Shown piece after piece: positions 16,472 through 25,304 of a stretch of 64,000 nt of DNA (positions within the stretch are counted from its first letter, which is position 1; every line of letters starts with the position of its first letter). The position numbers and the translations under genes are program-made. Origin of the DNA: [Scytonema hofmanni] UTEX 2349 (lineage in GTDB: Bacteria; Cyanobacteriota; Cyanobacteriia; Cyanobacteriales; Nostocaceae); NCBI RefSeq assembly GCF_000582685.1, contig NZ_KK073769.1:440579-504578 (forward strand), written 5' to 3'. The notes under the pieces were generated by a model. That model was not told the origin of the DNA and ran no database searches. It was given only the letters and a program-made list of their open reading frames with translations.

Positions 16472-16744
16472 TTAGCTTTGATGTGAAGAACTAGCAGTAT
16501 CCTTCTGTGTTGAAGACGCTTCAATTTGCTTTGGTTCAAGTTCAGCAGTAGTTTTCACAGCTTCTTCCAATTTTTCAGCTTCTCGCTTAAACTCGTTTTG
16601 AAACTCCGACGAAGCTTCTTGAAAGCCACGAATAGCTTTACCCATACTACGTCCAATTTCTGGCAGCTTCTTAGGACCAAAGATTAACAGCGCTACTACC
16701 ATAATTAGACCCATTTCTGGCAAACCAATACCAAATATATTCAT
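16472..16744 (-). CDS. tatA: twin-arginine translocase subunit TatA/TatE-like
   Basis: A 90-residue Tat component: a short periplasmic start MNIFGIGLPEMG, one transmembrane helix (LIMVVALLIFG), the FGPKKLPEIGRSMGKAIRGF hinge and amphipathic helix, then an acidic charged tail. The FGP motif after the membrane helix is diagnostic of TatA/E/B. It would form the pore-like assembly for folded proteins in the plasma or thylakoid membrane. It is upstream of pth and separated from psbH by a heptamer-repeat tract and a terminator. Confidence 0.94.
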   Translation of the reverse strand: MNIFGIGLPEMGLIMVVALLIFGPKKLPEIGRSMGKAIRGFQEASSEFQNEFKREAEKLEEAVKTTAELEPKQIEASSTQKDTASSSHQS

Positions 16745-16764
16745 GATTTTTCATCCTTTAAACG

Positions 16765-16892
16765 TTGGTGGATGGTGGATAGTGGATAGTGGATAGTGGA
16801 TAGTGGATGGTGGATGGTGGGTAGTGGATAGTGGTAAATCTTAACAACCAACGACTATCAACTAACAACCAACAACCAACAACTAACAACCC
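16765..16892. repeat. heptamer tracts TGGATAG/TGGATGG and AACAACC-type
   Basis: About nine degenerate copies of a 7-base unit (TGGATAGTGGATAG...) run from 16765 to 16835. A second tract rich in CAACTAACAACC follows to 16892. Both lie in the leader of tatA. Confidence 0.8.
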
Positions 16893-16905
16893 TCCAGTTA
16901 ATTAT

Positions 16906-16928
16906 AAAAAAACCCGGACAAGCCGGGG
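16906..16928 (-). terminator. intrinsic terminator of psbH
   Basis: Read on the minus strand: stem CCCCGGC / loop / CCGGG followed by a run of seven T. It lies 47 bases after the psbH stop. Confidence 0.85.
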
Positions 16929-16974
16929 AGTGCGATCGCTTGCAAGAACGCAAGATGAAGCTATATCGCATTAC

Positions 16975-17178
16975 TTAGCTGCCTAAACTCCGCCAATCTA
17001 CGTTTACATCCTGAATGAGTAGTGAGGAATTGTAAACTTGAAGAATAATCAGCAAAAACACGAAAAATAACAGCATAAAAACAGCCATCACAGGAGTCGT
17101 ACCCCAACCAGGGGCTACTTTACCATACTCAGAGTTCAATGGTCTGAGTATATCTCCCAACCTAGTTTGTTGTGCCAT
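16975..17178 (-). CDS. psbH: photosystem II reaction center protein PsbH
   Basis: A 67-residue PsbH with the family start MAQQTRLGDILRPLNSEYGK and VAPGWGTTPVM, then a single transmembrane helix (FMLLFFVFLLIILQVYNSS). It binds at the periphery of the CP47 side of photosystem II and helps QA-QB electron transfer and assembly. It is divergent from psbN, the classic cyanobacterial arrangement, with about 90 bases between the starts that must hold both promoters. A strong terminator follows. Confidence 0.98.
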   Translation of the reverse strand: MAQQTRLGDILRPLNSEYGKVAPGWGTTPVMAVFMLLFFVFLLIILQVYNSSLLIQDVNVDWRSLGS

Positions 17179-17267
17179 AATTCACCTTTAAATTAGAGTT
17201 GCACTCGTCTTTTTTTAATCTTCTGTAATATTCTATAAGAATAGCACTCATAATTTATTTTTTGATT

Positions 17268-17399
17268 ATGGAACCCGCAACAGTTCTTATCATTTCTGTA
17301 TGTGCAGGGGTGATCGCCATCACCGTAGCATCGATTTATACTTCTTTTGGTCCTCCAAGCAAGCAATTAAACGATCCTTTTGATGACCACGAAGATTAA
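17268..17399 (+). CDS. psbN: photosystem II assembly protein PsbN
   Basis: A 43-residue protein starting MEPATVLIISVCAGVIAIT, with one transmembrane helix and the conserved C-terminal region FGPPSKQL followed by acidic residues DPFDDHED. PsbN is not a structural photosystem II subunit; it is needed for assembly of the reaction-centre heterodimer. Its position opposite psbH is conserved across cyanobacteria and chloroplasts, which secures the call despite its size. Confidence 0.97.
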   Translation: MEPATVLIISVCAGVIAITVASIYTSFGPPSKQLNDPFDDHED

Positions 17400-17409
17400 A
17401 ATCTTAATT

Positions 17410-17443
17410 GTAGTAAGCGCTTCAGCGCTGAAGCGCCGACTAC
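17410..17443. repeat. hairpin repeat GTAGTAAGCGCTTCAGCG
   Basis: A 34-base unit GTAG...CTAC with an inner palindrome around GCGCTTCAGCGCTGAAGCGC. It has the same GTAGT...ACTAC frame as the repeats at 15748 and 50328. It lies between the convergent psbN and GH38 genes and may act as a bidirectional terminator. Confidence 0.6.
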
Positions 17444-17450
17444 GAAGATA

Positions 17451-20400
17451 TCAAAATTCAGAAATAACTTTGAAACTGGAAATTTTCCAAGGCTTTATGC
17501 TATGAGATGAAGATTCAGTGGTGGACAAATGACGTTCCAACAAATCCACTGAATCTGCCAAACTTAACTTCAAATCGCTTGTTAAAGCCAACTCAGCGGT
17601 TTCTCCGTGACATTCATAACACCGGAGAATCCATTGTTGGTTATCTTCGCCTTGCTTAAATGCCATTAAAATTAAGTTATCGGCTGATAAATTCAAGAAA
17701 CTCATGCTTTCAACCGCGCTGAGTTGTGAATTTGCAACTTTGGCTGGGTTTAATATAACTTGCAATGGGGTATTCAATTCATACCCACGCCTTACCGTAT
17801 GAGCAGATTCCCAACTACCAGCGTGGGGATATAAGGCATAGGTAAATTCATGAAAGCCTTGATCAGCTTCTGGGTCAGGCCATTTAGGACTGCGTAATAG
17901 TGTGAGACGTAATTGCTGCGGTTGACTGTCGTAACCATATTTACAATCATTCAGCAAACTAACACCGTAAATAGATTTATCTTGTTCCTCAGTTAAATCA
18001 GCCCAACGTAAAGCCGGGACTTCCCATTTTGCTTTTTCGGCTGGGGTTTCGCGTTTAGTTGGACGCCGAATTGCACCACAAGGAATTTCAAAGGTAGCTA
18101 TTGCAGCTTCGACATTCAGCCCAAAAGCTGCTTTCACCAAAACTTGACTTTCTTGCCAATTAGCAGTGGTGGCAATTTTCAGCATGGGTGAACCAGCTTC
18201 TAAGATATAATCTTGACGAAATTCTGATTTTCCTAATTGACGCACCACCCGCAGGCGATTTTGGACTACGCCTTGTTCTAACCATTGAATTGATTTAAGC
18301 TGCGTTGGTGGTAAAGGATGCTCGGCATAATTTGGATCGATATTCCAAGCATCCCAATATTGTCCACTATCTTGGAAAGCTTGTAGTTGATTACCACCTG
18401 TTTGAGAAAGAACTTCTCGATGATTAACTTTGTCAAAAATACTCGATAAATCACCATTTTCTTCATCAACAATGACTCTTAAAAAATCATTTTCTAAAGT
18501 AAAGATGCGATTAATCGCGTCTCTACTTTTTGGGTCAAAATGTTCTTGCTTTCGCAAACCCGTTTTGCTATCATCATGATGTGCACTGCTATGGTCATTT
18601 TTAGGGTTAAGAGGACAGAGCCAGAAAATGCGATAGCCAAGAGAGGGGATATCCCCAGCAACAAAAATAAGCTCAGACGGTTCCCTAAGTTGACAAGGCA
18701 AGGCAACCCCAGCCAAGTTGTATATAGAAGCTTCGGGAAAAGAATCAGGTAAATCAACAACAACAACCTCAGAACGCTGCCAATTCAGGGAGTTAAAGAC
18801 GAAAATGGGTAAACTGTCAGGGTGTGGTGGTTCTGGTAGAGTAATGTGAGATGCGATCGCACTCAATGAATTTTGCAATATTTCCGAGCCAACTTGTTCC
18901 ACCTCCTGCCAAGTTGGAAGTGCATCCGTATAAACTTCAGTAATGGAAGAACCGGGCAAAATATCGTGAAACTGGTTAAATAACACCTTTTTCCAAGCCG
19001 CTTCTATTTCTCCCTTCGGATAGGTAGCTTTACAGATGATTGTCGCCAAAGCCGCAAAAAGTTCAGCTTCGTACAATAATCCTTCACAACGACGATTCCA
19101 ACGTTTTTGATCAGCGTGAGTAGTATAGCATCCGCGATGGAATTCTAGATAAAGTTCGTCATTCCATGTGGGGAAAGAATTGTCTCCTTGTCTCCTTGTC
19201 TCCTTGTCCCCTTGTCCCCTTGTCCCCTTGTCTCCTTCTCTCCTTGTCTCCTTAATCTGCTGCAAATACTTCTCGGCGGTGGTGAATTCTAACTTCGGGA
19301 AGAAAGGCGACTTTGAAAAGCGTCGGGCAGTTTCTAACATATCACGAGTGGGACCGCCACCGTGATCGCCTACACCAGGAAGCCAGAGAGAATCTTGTAA
19401 ACCAGTTTGACTTTGCCATTCACAAGCATATGATGCCATTTTTACCGGATCGATGCCTTCCCCGATCAGCGCAGACATATAACTAAATACTTCACTACCA
19501 TCAGGCGATCGCCACCAAAAAGCGCCATAATCAAACTTAGTAGTATCATTCCAGCGCAACTTCTGAGTCACAAAAAACTCAATTCCAGCCAAAGCTAAAA
19601 ATTGCGGTAAAGTTGCACAGAAACCAAAAGTATCCGGAACCCATACAATAGTCGAAACCTTGCCAAACCTTTCCAACACATATCGCTGACCATATAATAA
19701 CTGACGAGCGATCGCTTCACCCGAAATCAAATTAAGTTCCGGTTCAACCCAAAAACCCCCCAAAACCTCCCAACATCCAGCCGCAACAGCTTTTTGAATT
19801 GCTGCAAACAAATCAGGACGATATTCTTCAACCCAAGCATAAAGCGCTGGAGTCGAATAACAAAAAATCAACTCCGGAAAATCCTCCTGCAACTTCAAAA
19901 CCGACTCAAAAGTACTTTGTGCAGCCTGCCAAGTTTCACTCACCCGCCATAACCATGCTAAATCAAGGTGAGCATGACCCAACAAATAGATTTTAGATAT
20001 TAGATTCTCAATTTTCGATTCAACAAGATTTTGACGCATCGCCAAAAGTCTTCTCTCCAACTCTTCCTCTGCGTCCTCTGCGTCTCTGCGGTTCGTTATC
20101 TTTGCCAAAACATCCAACTTATCCGGTGCAAACCTTTCTAAAAAACACAACAACACAGCCAACTCATCAGCCAGAAAACCCGGATCTAAGCCATTATTAG
20201 ATTCATACACCAAAAGCGATCGCATCAACCCCCCATCACAATGTCCCGGACTTGTCAACCGTACAGCAACAATAAACTCCTCCCCTGGTGTCACCCCATC
20301 ACTCAGTAACACCCTCGGCGAACAATCAAACAAATCACCCTCAAGCGCCAACTTGCCATTAACATAAACCTTAGCGGAATCCGCCCACCAAGTCAGCGCC

Positions 20401-20672
20401 AACCGCAAACACAACCCAGCCAAAGGAAAAGAATGTAAATTCTCAGGAACTATCAACTTTTGCGCCAACCATAGCACTTTTCGCCCTCCAGTCCAAGCAA
20501 CGTGTCCTTTTTCATTCAAATCAACAGGTGTCCAAAAAGACAATTCCGATAGCGTAATATCTGAAACAGCCAAATCAGCTTTCTTATATAACCAGGTAGA
20601 TTGAACATTTACTTGACAACAAGAGCGTAGTAGCTCAATTGCTTCCAAAATCAATTTAGTAGGAGGGGTCAT
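17451..20672 (-). CDS. GH38 alpha-mannosidase
   Basis: A 1073-residue family-38 glycoside hydrolase. The catalytic domain begins at about residue 230 with YLLGHAHLDLAWLWR (zinc-binding His/Asp). GGFWVEPELNL follows, then VWVPDTFGFCATLPQ, where the Asp is the expected nucleophile region. Later come LWLPGVGDHGGGPTRDM and FNQFHDILPGSSI, the mid-domain signature. The C-terminal beta domains run to the end (YALYPHAGSWESA). It would release alpha-mannose from glycans. Three different dispersed repeats are read in frame: an 8-base tract at 19181-19254 (giving KGTRGQGDKETRRQGD), a CTCTGCGTC repeat near 20066 (RRDAEDAEEE) and a GCGATTAATCGC hairpin near 18503. Confidence 0.95.
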   Translation of the reverse strand: MTPPTKLILEAIELLRSCCQVNVQSTWLYKKADLAVSDITLSELSFWTPVDLNEKGHVAWTGGRKVLWLAQKLIVPENLHSFPLAGLCLRLALTWWADSAKVYVNGKLALEGDLFDCSPRVLLSDGVTPGEEFIVAVRLTSPGHCDGGLMRSLLVYESNNGLDPGFLADELAVLLCFLERFAPDKLDVLAKITNRRDAEDAEEELERRLLAMRQNLVESKIENLISKIYLLGHAHLDLAWLWRVSETWQAAQSTFESVLKLQEDFPELIFCYSTPALYAWVEEYRPDLFAAIQKAVAAGCWEVLGGFWVEPELNLISGEAIARQLLYGQRYVLERFGKVSTIVWVPDTFGFCATLPQFLALAGIEFFVTQKLRWNDTTKFDYGAFWWRSPDGSEVFSYMSALIGEGIDPVKMASYACEWQSQTGLQDSLWLPGVGDHGGGPTRDMLETARRFSKSPFFPKLEFTTAEKYLQQIKETRREGDKGTRGQGDKETRRQGDNSFPTWNDELYLEFHRGCYTTHADQKRWNRRCEGLLYEAELFAALATIICKATYPKGEIEAAWKKVLFNQFHDILPGSSITEVYTDALPTWQEVEQVGSEILQNSLSAIASHITLPEPPHPDSLPIFVFNSLNWQRSEVVVVDLPDSFPEASIYNLAGVALPCQLREPSELIFVAGDIPSLGYRIFWLCPLNPKNDHSSAHHDDSKTGLRKQEHFDPKSRDAINRIFTLENDFLRVIVDEENGDLSSIFDKVNHREVLSQTGGNQLQAFQDSGQYWDAWNIDPNYAEHPLPPTQLKSIQWLEQGVVQNRLRVVRQLGKSEFRQDYILEAGSPMLKIATTANWQESQVLVKAAFGLNVEAAIATFEIPCGAIRRPTKRETPAEKAKWEVPALRWADLTEEQDKSIYGVSLLNDCKYGYDSQPQQLRLTLLRSPKWPDPEADQGFHEFTYALYPHAGSWESAHTVRRGYELNTPLQVILNPAKVANSQLSAVESMSFLNLSADNLILMAFKQGEDNQQWILRCYECHGETAELALTSDLKLSLADSVDLLERHLSTTESSSHSIKPWKISSFKVISEF
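19181..19254. repeat. octamer tract TGTCTCCT inside the GH38 gene
   Basis: About nine tandem copies of an 8-base unit (TTGTCTCC / TTGTCCCC variants). The total (about 72 bases, 24 codons) keeps the mannosidase frame open. The same unit occurs in the gene at 20777 (GACAAGGAGAC) and in the spacer at 44222-44320. Confidence 0.8.
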
Positions 20673-20776
20673 ATTTTCGCTAAAATGATGGCACTTACTA
20701 TAATTAACAACTTGTCGTTTTTATTGCTTGACCTAAGTCCAATAAATAACGACGCGCTCAATAAAAGTTCATAACT

Positions 20777-22474
20777 ATGCCTTCTGCTTCCTCCAATCGT
20801 TATCAAAGCAGACTATTCAACTTTGTTCATCGGCAATCGCGGCATTTAGGCGATCGCTTGGATAGCACTTTTCGCCATCTGCAAGTCGCGACAAAATGGT
20901 CATTACAAGCACTCTTTTATCCAGTAGTTTTACTGGTGCAAAAAGCACTCGAATCATCTGATAAACAACTCCACGCCCAAGCGCCACAAAACAGGCTAAA
21001 GTTACAAACAAATAATATCCATTCTCAACCAGATGTTGATACACCGATTCAACGAGTGTTACAAGCGCTAGAAGACAAGGAGACACGGAGTCAAGGAGAC
21101 AAGGAGAGTGTAAATAAAAGCTTCTTAGGATTTAAATGGTTTAAATTTTTTCCAAATAAACCCAGCGCATCTAGTCTAAATTCATCTTCAACGGGTCACG
21201 CCATTCCTGCCCGACTTGCACAGGGGGAGTCGGGCAGGAATGGCGCTCCAGGACTCTTTACTGGGGACTGGGGACTAGGAAGAGTTTTCTTTAAAACCTG
21301 GTTGGGGTCTGAATCCCGTTCCAAGTATCCTGTGTCCCCAGTCCCTAATCCCCAGTCCCCAGTCCCTTTTTCCACAGTGCGGGGAATAGCCAGCCACTTG
21401 GAAAATCACAATTTGGTACTCGTCACCGCCGAGAATGAAATTCTCGATATTTTAACACGCGAACAACAAGAAGAATTACAAGATAGGATTATTGGCGAAA
21501 TTGCAGATTACTGGCATTATTGGCGGTTGGCGACAGAAAAACAACATACACAACTGTTACCAGAAATTGAGAGATTGTTGCAAAAATTAACAGGTAATGC
21601 GAACATTACACCTGCCTTACCCGAAGCAATGCAAACACAAGCTTTAGTCAATGCTGAGGAAGTGTTAGCATTTCTTGATGCATCTATGGCGAAGTTAGAA
21701 TCAAACGCTTTAACGCCTTTGTCTAGCGCCACATTACAGGTACAACAACGCAGCCTGGAAATTATTAAAGTTGTCCAAACTCAGTTAAACATATTTATTT
21801 ACGGCAAAGAATTAACAGTTCGTGGTGAAGATATTCAAAGCGATCGCTTGCGAATTCAGGCAATAATTGAAGCTGCGGTAAATTACTTTTTTGGAGAACG
21901 CACTGGTAAAAAACTTGACGCATCCCCACCGAAAAGTAATGTTTTCCAAGCTAACCAGCGCGATCGCTACTTGCCAAACCAAGATTTAGTTGCAGATCCT
22001 TGGCTGAGTTGGGATGATTTATTTGGCGATTTTGAACCGATTGATCAAGAAACTAGACCAACAAAAAATCAGGCTTTACCTGGTAGCCAATCACCAGGAT
22101 ATCTACAAAACTGGCTTAATAGTTACCAAAATATCCCGAAAAAACCAGCTTCAAAATTAGTAAAACGACAAAAACCAACTACTGACTTAACTCGAACTGA
22201 AAAAGCATCGGGAAAACTGCTGAATCGAAAATCAACTGAATCGAAGATTTCCCACGTTAGAACTAGTAAAGGGGAACTTGCTCAAAAGCAGCGATCGCAA
22301 ACAACTGAAATTGAGGCTAAACCCGATTGGATAGAAACCAAAGCAACATCAGTCGAGTATGAAAAGCATCCTTTAGAGAGAATTTTAGCATGGCTTGATG
22401 CCGCGTTGCTTTGCTTGGAGGAGAAGTTTGTGAGACTTTTTCAGTTGTTGCAGCAGTTTTGGCTAGGGAAATAG
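20777..22474 (+). CDS. cyanobacterial protein of unknown function with repeat-derived insert
   Basis: A 565-residue protein I do not recognise by function; it looks like a cyanobacteria-restricted family. N-terminal residues 1-80 (LFNFVHRQSRHLGDRLDS, a short hydrophobic FYPVVLLVQ) and the C-terminal end (LERILAWLDAALLCLEEK) appear to be conserved-type sequence. Residues about 96-205 are largely dispersed repeat translated in frame: GDKES-type octamers, a 45-base hairpin at 21200-21244 (AIPARLAQGESGRNGA) and GGGGACT/CCCCAGT heptamers (GDWGLG, PVPNPQSPVP). The middle is helical (QQEELQDRIIGEIADYW). There is no signal peptide. It is divergent from GH38 with a ~100-base shared promoter region. 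Confidence 0.8.
   Translation: MPSASSNRYQSRLFNFVHRQSRHLGDRLDSTFRHLQVATKWSLQALFYPVVLLVQKALESSDKQLHAQAPQNRLKLQTNNIHSQPDVDTPIQRVLQALEDKETRSQGDKESVNKSFLGFKWFKFFPNKPSASSLNSSSTGHAIPARLAQGESGRNGAPGLFTGDWGLGRVFFKTWLGSESRSKYPVSPVPNPQSPVPFSTVRGIASHLENHNLVLVTAENEILDILTREQQEELQDRIIGEIADYWHYWRLATEKQHTQLLPEIERLLQKLTGNANITPALPEAMQTQALVNAEEVLAFLDASMAKLESNALTPLSSATLQVQQRSLEIIKVVQTQLNIFIYGKELTVRGEDIQSDRLRIQAIIEAAVNYFFGERTGKKLDASPPKSNVFQANQRDRYLPNQDLVADPWLSWDDLFGDFEPIDQETRPTKNQALPGSQSPGYLQNWLNSYQNIPKKPASKLVKRQKPTTDLTRTEKASGKLLNRKSTESKISHVRTSKGELAQKQRSQTTEIEAKPDWIETKATSVEYEKHPLERILAWLDAALLCLEEKFVRLFQLLQQFWLGK
21200..21244. repeat. palindromic repeat GCCATTCCTGCCCGACT inside a coding region
   Basis: GCCATTCCTGCCCGACT pairs with AGTCGGGCAGGAATGGC across an 11-base loop, a 17-base perfect stem. 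It is translated in frame in the host gene. Confidence 0.85.
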
Positions 22475-22595
22475 AATCACATCTGACAATCCTAGTTTAC
22501 AAAAAAGTGTATTTTGTCAATACGCCTAAAGATAGAAATAAACTTGTCTAAGAATGATAAGCGATCGCTCTTTTATGATGCGTTATCTAATCCCA

Positions 22596-22775
22596 AGAGA
22601 CGTAGCAGCGCTACGTCTCTACATTCATTTTCGGGCGTTGCTGAATCGGGTATGAAAATAATTTTATATAATATTAAAATCCCTGTAGAGACGTTCCGGC
22701 GGAATCGGGGTATGAAAATAATTTTATATAATATTAAAATCCTTGTAGAGACGTTCCGGCGGAACGTCTTTACAA
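22596..22775. repeat. hairpin cluster with a 59/60-base tandem duplication
   Basis: AGAGACGTAGCAGCGCTACG at 22596 begins a hairpin. Two direct units start at 22643 and 22702 (GAATCGGGTATGAAAATAAT). Each ends in GTAGAGACGTTCCGGCGG, and the second completes the stem with AACGTCTTTAC. The duplication boundary falls at the hairpin apex. Confidence 0.75.
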
Positions 22776-22891
22776 GGATTCATACATCAATTCAGCAATG
22801 CCCATTTTCGGGTCTAATGGCAAAATTATCTTTCCAGTCAAATTTAACGCAGGGATTCAAAAATTATTGATGTTGTCATCAAACAAAATAG

Positions 22892-23115
22892 GTTGACACT
22901 CTTCGTCCTAAAGGATCGAAGATTCTTAAGACTTCACAGCCTTAATATCCTGCTATACAGGTTCCCAGGCTCACCACGTTTGCCCGAAGGGCGTAGTGAT
23001 ATCTCCTCAAGGTTGTTCCGGGCGTTTACTTTCCCGCAGTCCACGGGTAGGTTTTATTTAAATGAGTTGTACTCTCATGTAACTATTTTAGTACAAAGCT
23101 GTGCTAAAAGCACAG
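22892..23115 (-). mobile_element. solo IS200/IS605-type right end (possible omega-RNA relic)
   Basis: On the minus strand the end is a hairpin CTTCGATCC..AGGACGAAG followed by GAGTGTCAAC. A structured stretch precedes it (CGCCCTTCGGGCAAACGTGG, then CCTGGGAACCTGTATAGCAG). This order matches, from memory, the 3' part and right end of tnpB-carrying cyanobacterial elements, where the guide-like omega-RNA is encoded. A few codons ending KRPEQP then stop could be a TnpB tail. No intact transposase or TnpB is present. A separate short hydrophobic minus-strand frame lies at 23088-23270 (IAYVLSISFGALNIFAM); I could not identify it. Confidence 0.45.
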
Positions 23116-23314
23116 GGTTTTAAACCCATTTTTTCGATAATTCCCAGCCTACCAAACCAATCTTCGGCAAAGGGCAGCAGCATTGCGAAAATATTCAAAG
23201 CCCCAAAACTGATTGATAGAACGTAGGCGATCGCCTTATTCTGAAGCATTTTATCAGGATATATGGTCATGGAAGGTTGTTAGCGTTGTTCTTTTCTCAA
23301 AAAACCTCCAATTC

Positions 23315-24808
23315 TTACTCACTTCGTCTTAATCTTGTTTCTAAAGCGGAGGCACCAAAAGTCAAACCCATGACTAAAACATAGTAAATCAAACCTGCAA
23401 ATAATAACGGTTCAAAATAGATATATTTATTTGCGCCGATAATTTGAGCGCTGCGTAAAATTTCCACCACACCAATGGTTGACACCAACGCGGAATCTTT
23501 TAATAGTCCGATAGTTTCATTCACCAAAGCTGGTAAAATGTTCTTTAAAGCTTGGGGTAAAATTACATCCCACATCATCAACCAGTAAGAAACACCCATC
23601 GACATTGCCGCTTCACTTTGTCCTTTGTCAACTGCTTGAATTCCTCCCCGGATAGTTTCTGACATATATGCCCCAGAATTGAGTGTAAAAGTTAGCACAC
23701 CTGCTTGCAATGCAGAAATATCATAACCTGTAAGTTGAGGCGTTGCGTAGTAAACCAAAGCCAATTGTAAAAGCAGTGGAGTGCCTCTAAATACAGAGGT
23801 GTAGGCATTAGCAAATAAAGTTAGCGGCTTGATGTCGGTAATTTTAAATAAAGATAATACAGTCCCCCAAATTAAACCTAAAAATACTGACAAGAAAGTG
23901 AACAAAAGAGTTAATGGTATTCCTTGAAGAATAAAAGGAATGTCGGGAAGAATTCTGCTAAAGTCGAGATTTAATCCGGTTTTGGGTGCGGGTGCAGATG
24001 AGGATGCGGTAGTATTTTGGGAAAACCACTTGGTTGCTAATTGTTGTATTTCACCTTTATCCTTCATTTGCTGAAGAACTTTGTTGAAAGGTTCAACTAA
24101 AGAAGAATTTTTCGGGAAAGCGATCGCCGATCCACTTGCTTCTTCTGAGGGAATCAAGTTAAATTCTAAATCTGGATTAGCTTGCGCGAATCCCTTCGCC
24201 ACGGTATCCTCAACAATAGCCGCATCAATTCGCCGCGATTTAATCTCCTGAATCGCTTCCGGCACTTTGTTGAGTTGTTTTAACTGGATACCTGTAACTT
24301 TTTGGGCAATTTTCTTCGCATTTGTTTCCTGAATTGTACCCAATTGGACACCGACTGTTTTACCGGCAAGGTCTTGGGGTTGCTTCAAGTTGCTACCTTT
24401 GGGCGCAACAATGGTATCTTTAGCTTGGTAATAGATAATCGAGAAATCGGCATTTTTCTTGCGTTCTGGAGTCGGAGTCATCCCTGCCATCACAAAATCA
24501 GCCCGATTTGCTTGGAGTGCCGGAATTAAGCCGTTAAAATCCGACTCCATCACCTTGAGCTTAAATCCGAGTTCTTTGGCAATAGTATTGGCAATATCAA
24601 CATCAAAGCCAATAATTTTGCGATCGCCTCCTTTGGTATCGTAATACTCGTAAGGGGGATAATCAGGTGAGGTAATCAACGTCAGCGTATCTTTCCCCAC
24701 AGAGGAAGCTTGTAGAGGATTGCTGTAACTCGTAACGATGCTAATTGCCACCATTGCCGCAAACAGCACCGTAAGCACCTTAAATAGCAAAGCTTTGCGT
24801 TTCTTCAT
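23315..24808 (-). CDS. bgtB: amino acid ABC transporter, fused substrate-binding protein and permease (BgtB-like)
   Basis: A 497-residue fusion. Residues 1 to about 30 are a signal/anchor segment. About 40-265 form a family-3 solute-binding domain (LITSPDYPPYEYYD, IIGFDVDIANTIAKELGF, VMAGMTPTPERKKNADFS). From about 285 there is a His/Glu/Gln-type permease domain with FTFLSVFLGLIWGTVLSLF, RGTPLLLQLALVYY and the EAA-type loop EAAMSMGVSYWLMMWDVILP. This matches BgtB proteins of Anabaena and Synechocystis (basic amino acids and glutamine). No ATPase gene is adjacent, consistent with a shared remote BgtA. A terminator-like hairpin lies in the leader at 24956-24994. Confidence 0.88.
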   Translation of the reverse strand: MKKRKALLFKVLTVLFAAMVAISIVTSYSNPLQASSVGKDTLTLITSPDYPPYEYYDTKGGDRKIIGFDVDIANTIAKELGFKLKVMESDFNGLIPALQANRADFVMAGMTPTPERKKNADFSIIYYQAKDTIVAPKGSNLKQPQDLAGKTVGVQLGTIQETNAKKIAQKVTGIQLKQLNKVPEAIQEIKSRRIDAAIVEDTVAKGFAQANPDLEFNLIPSEEASGSAIAFPKNSSLVEPFNKVLQQMKDKGEIQQLATKWFSQNTTASSSAPAPKTGLNLDFSRILPDIPFILQGIPLTLLFTFLSVFLGLIWGTVLSLFKITDIKPLTLFANAYTSVFRGTPLLLQLALVYYATPQLTGYDISALQAGVLTFTLNSGAYMSETIRGGIQAVDKGQSEAAMSMGVSYWLMMWDVILPQALKNILPALVNETIGLLKDSALVSTIGVVEILRSAQIIGANKYIYFEPLLFAGLIYYVLVMGLTFGASALETRLRRSE

Positions 24809-24873
24809 TTTTTGGTAGATTCCATTTTAACCGAAATCAGGGTAACTCTTTTTAGGTGGTAATGGGAAAACAA

Positions 24874-24917
24874 GAGGGGAAAAGGTTAAAGGGGAAAGGG
24901 GAAAGGGGAAAGGGAAA
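24874..24917. repeat. heptamer tract GGGGAAA
   Basis: Four or five copies of GGGGAAA in the leader of the bgtB-like gene; the same unit occurs near 41300, 44890 and 57255. Confidence 0.75.
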
Positions 24918-24955
24918 AAGAATTAATTCTTCCTGTCCCCCATTCCCCTTCACAT

Positions 24956-24994
24956 AAAAAAAGCCCTCTTGCCAGTTACCTAACTAGAGAGCAG
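24956..24994 (-). terminator. terminator-like hairpin in bgtB leader
   Basis: On the minus strand GCTCTCTAGTTAGGTAACTG and then AAGAGGGC form an imperfect stem followed by seven T, about 150 bases upstream of the bgtB-like start. A close sequence relative is at 41157-41191. It may end a short leader transcript (attenuation) or a separate small RNA. Confidence 0.5.
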
Positions 24995-25304
24995 AAGTGT
25001 TCTGTGAGGAGCAAACTGGACGTTTGCTTAACATAAGTTTAGCGAGAGAATGAGATTCGCGAGTATTATTTTTTTGCGATCGCTTTGCCAACTTTGATTT
25101 GCAAGTCAGCTATATTCAGTCGATCTTACGTGAAGCTGGCTTTTCTTCATGATTTTAGGAACAATTATGAATTTAGTATAAAGCTTGACTAAATTATACT
25201 GCCAAACGACAGATTTCTGCGTATGGGTAAATTAGCAAACATCTATCTAACTAACGGGAGCAAATTTACTCTGTTCAAGAAATCTTTAGCCATAGGGCAT
25301 TTCC

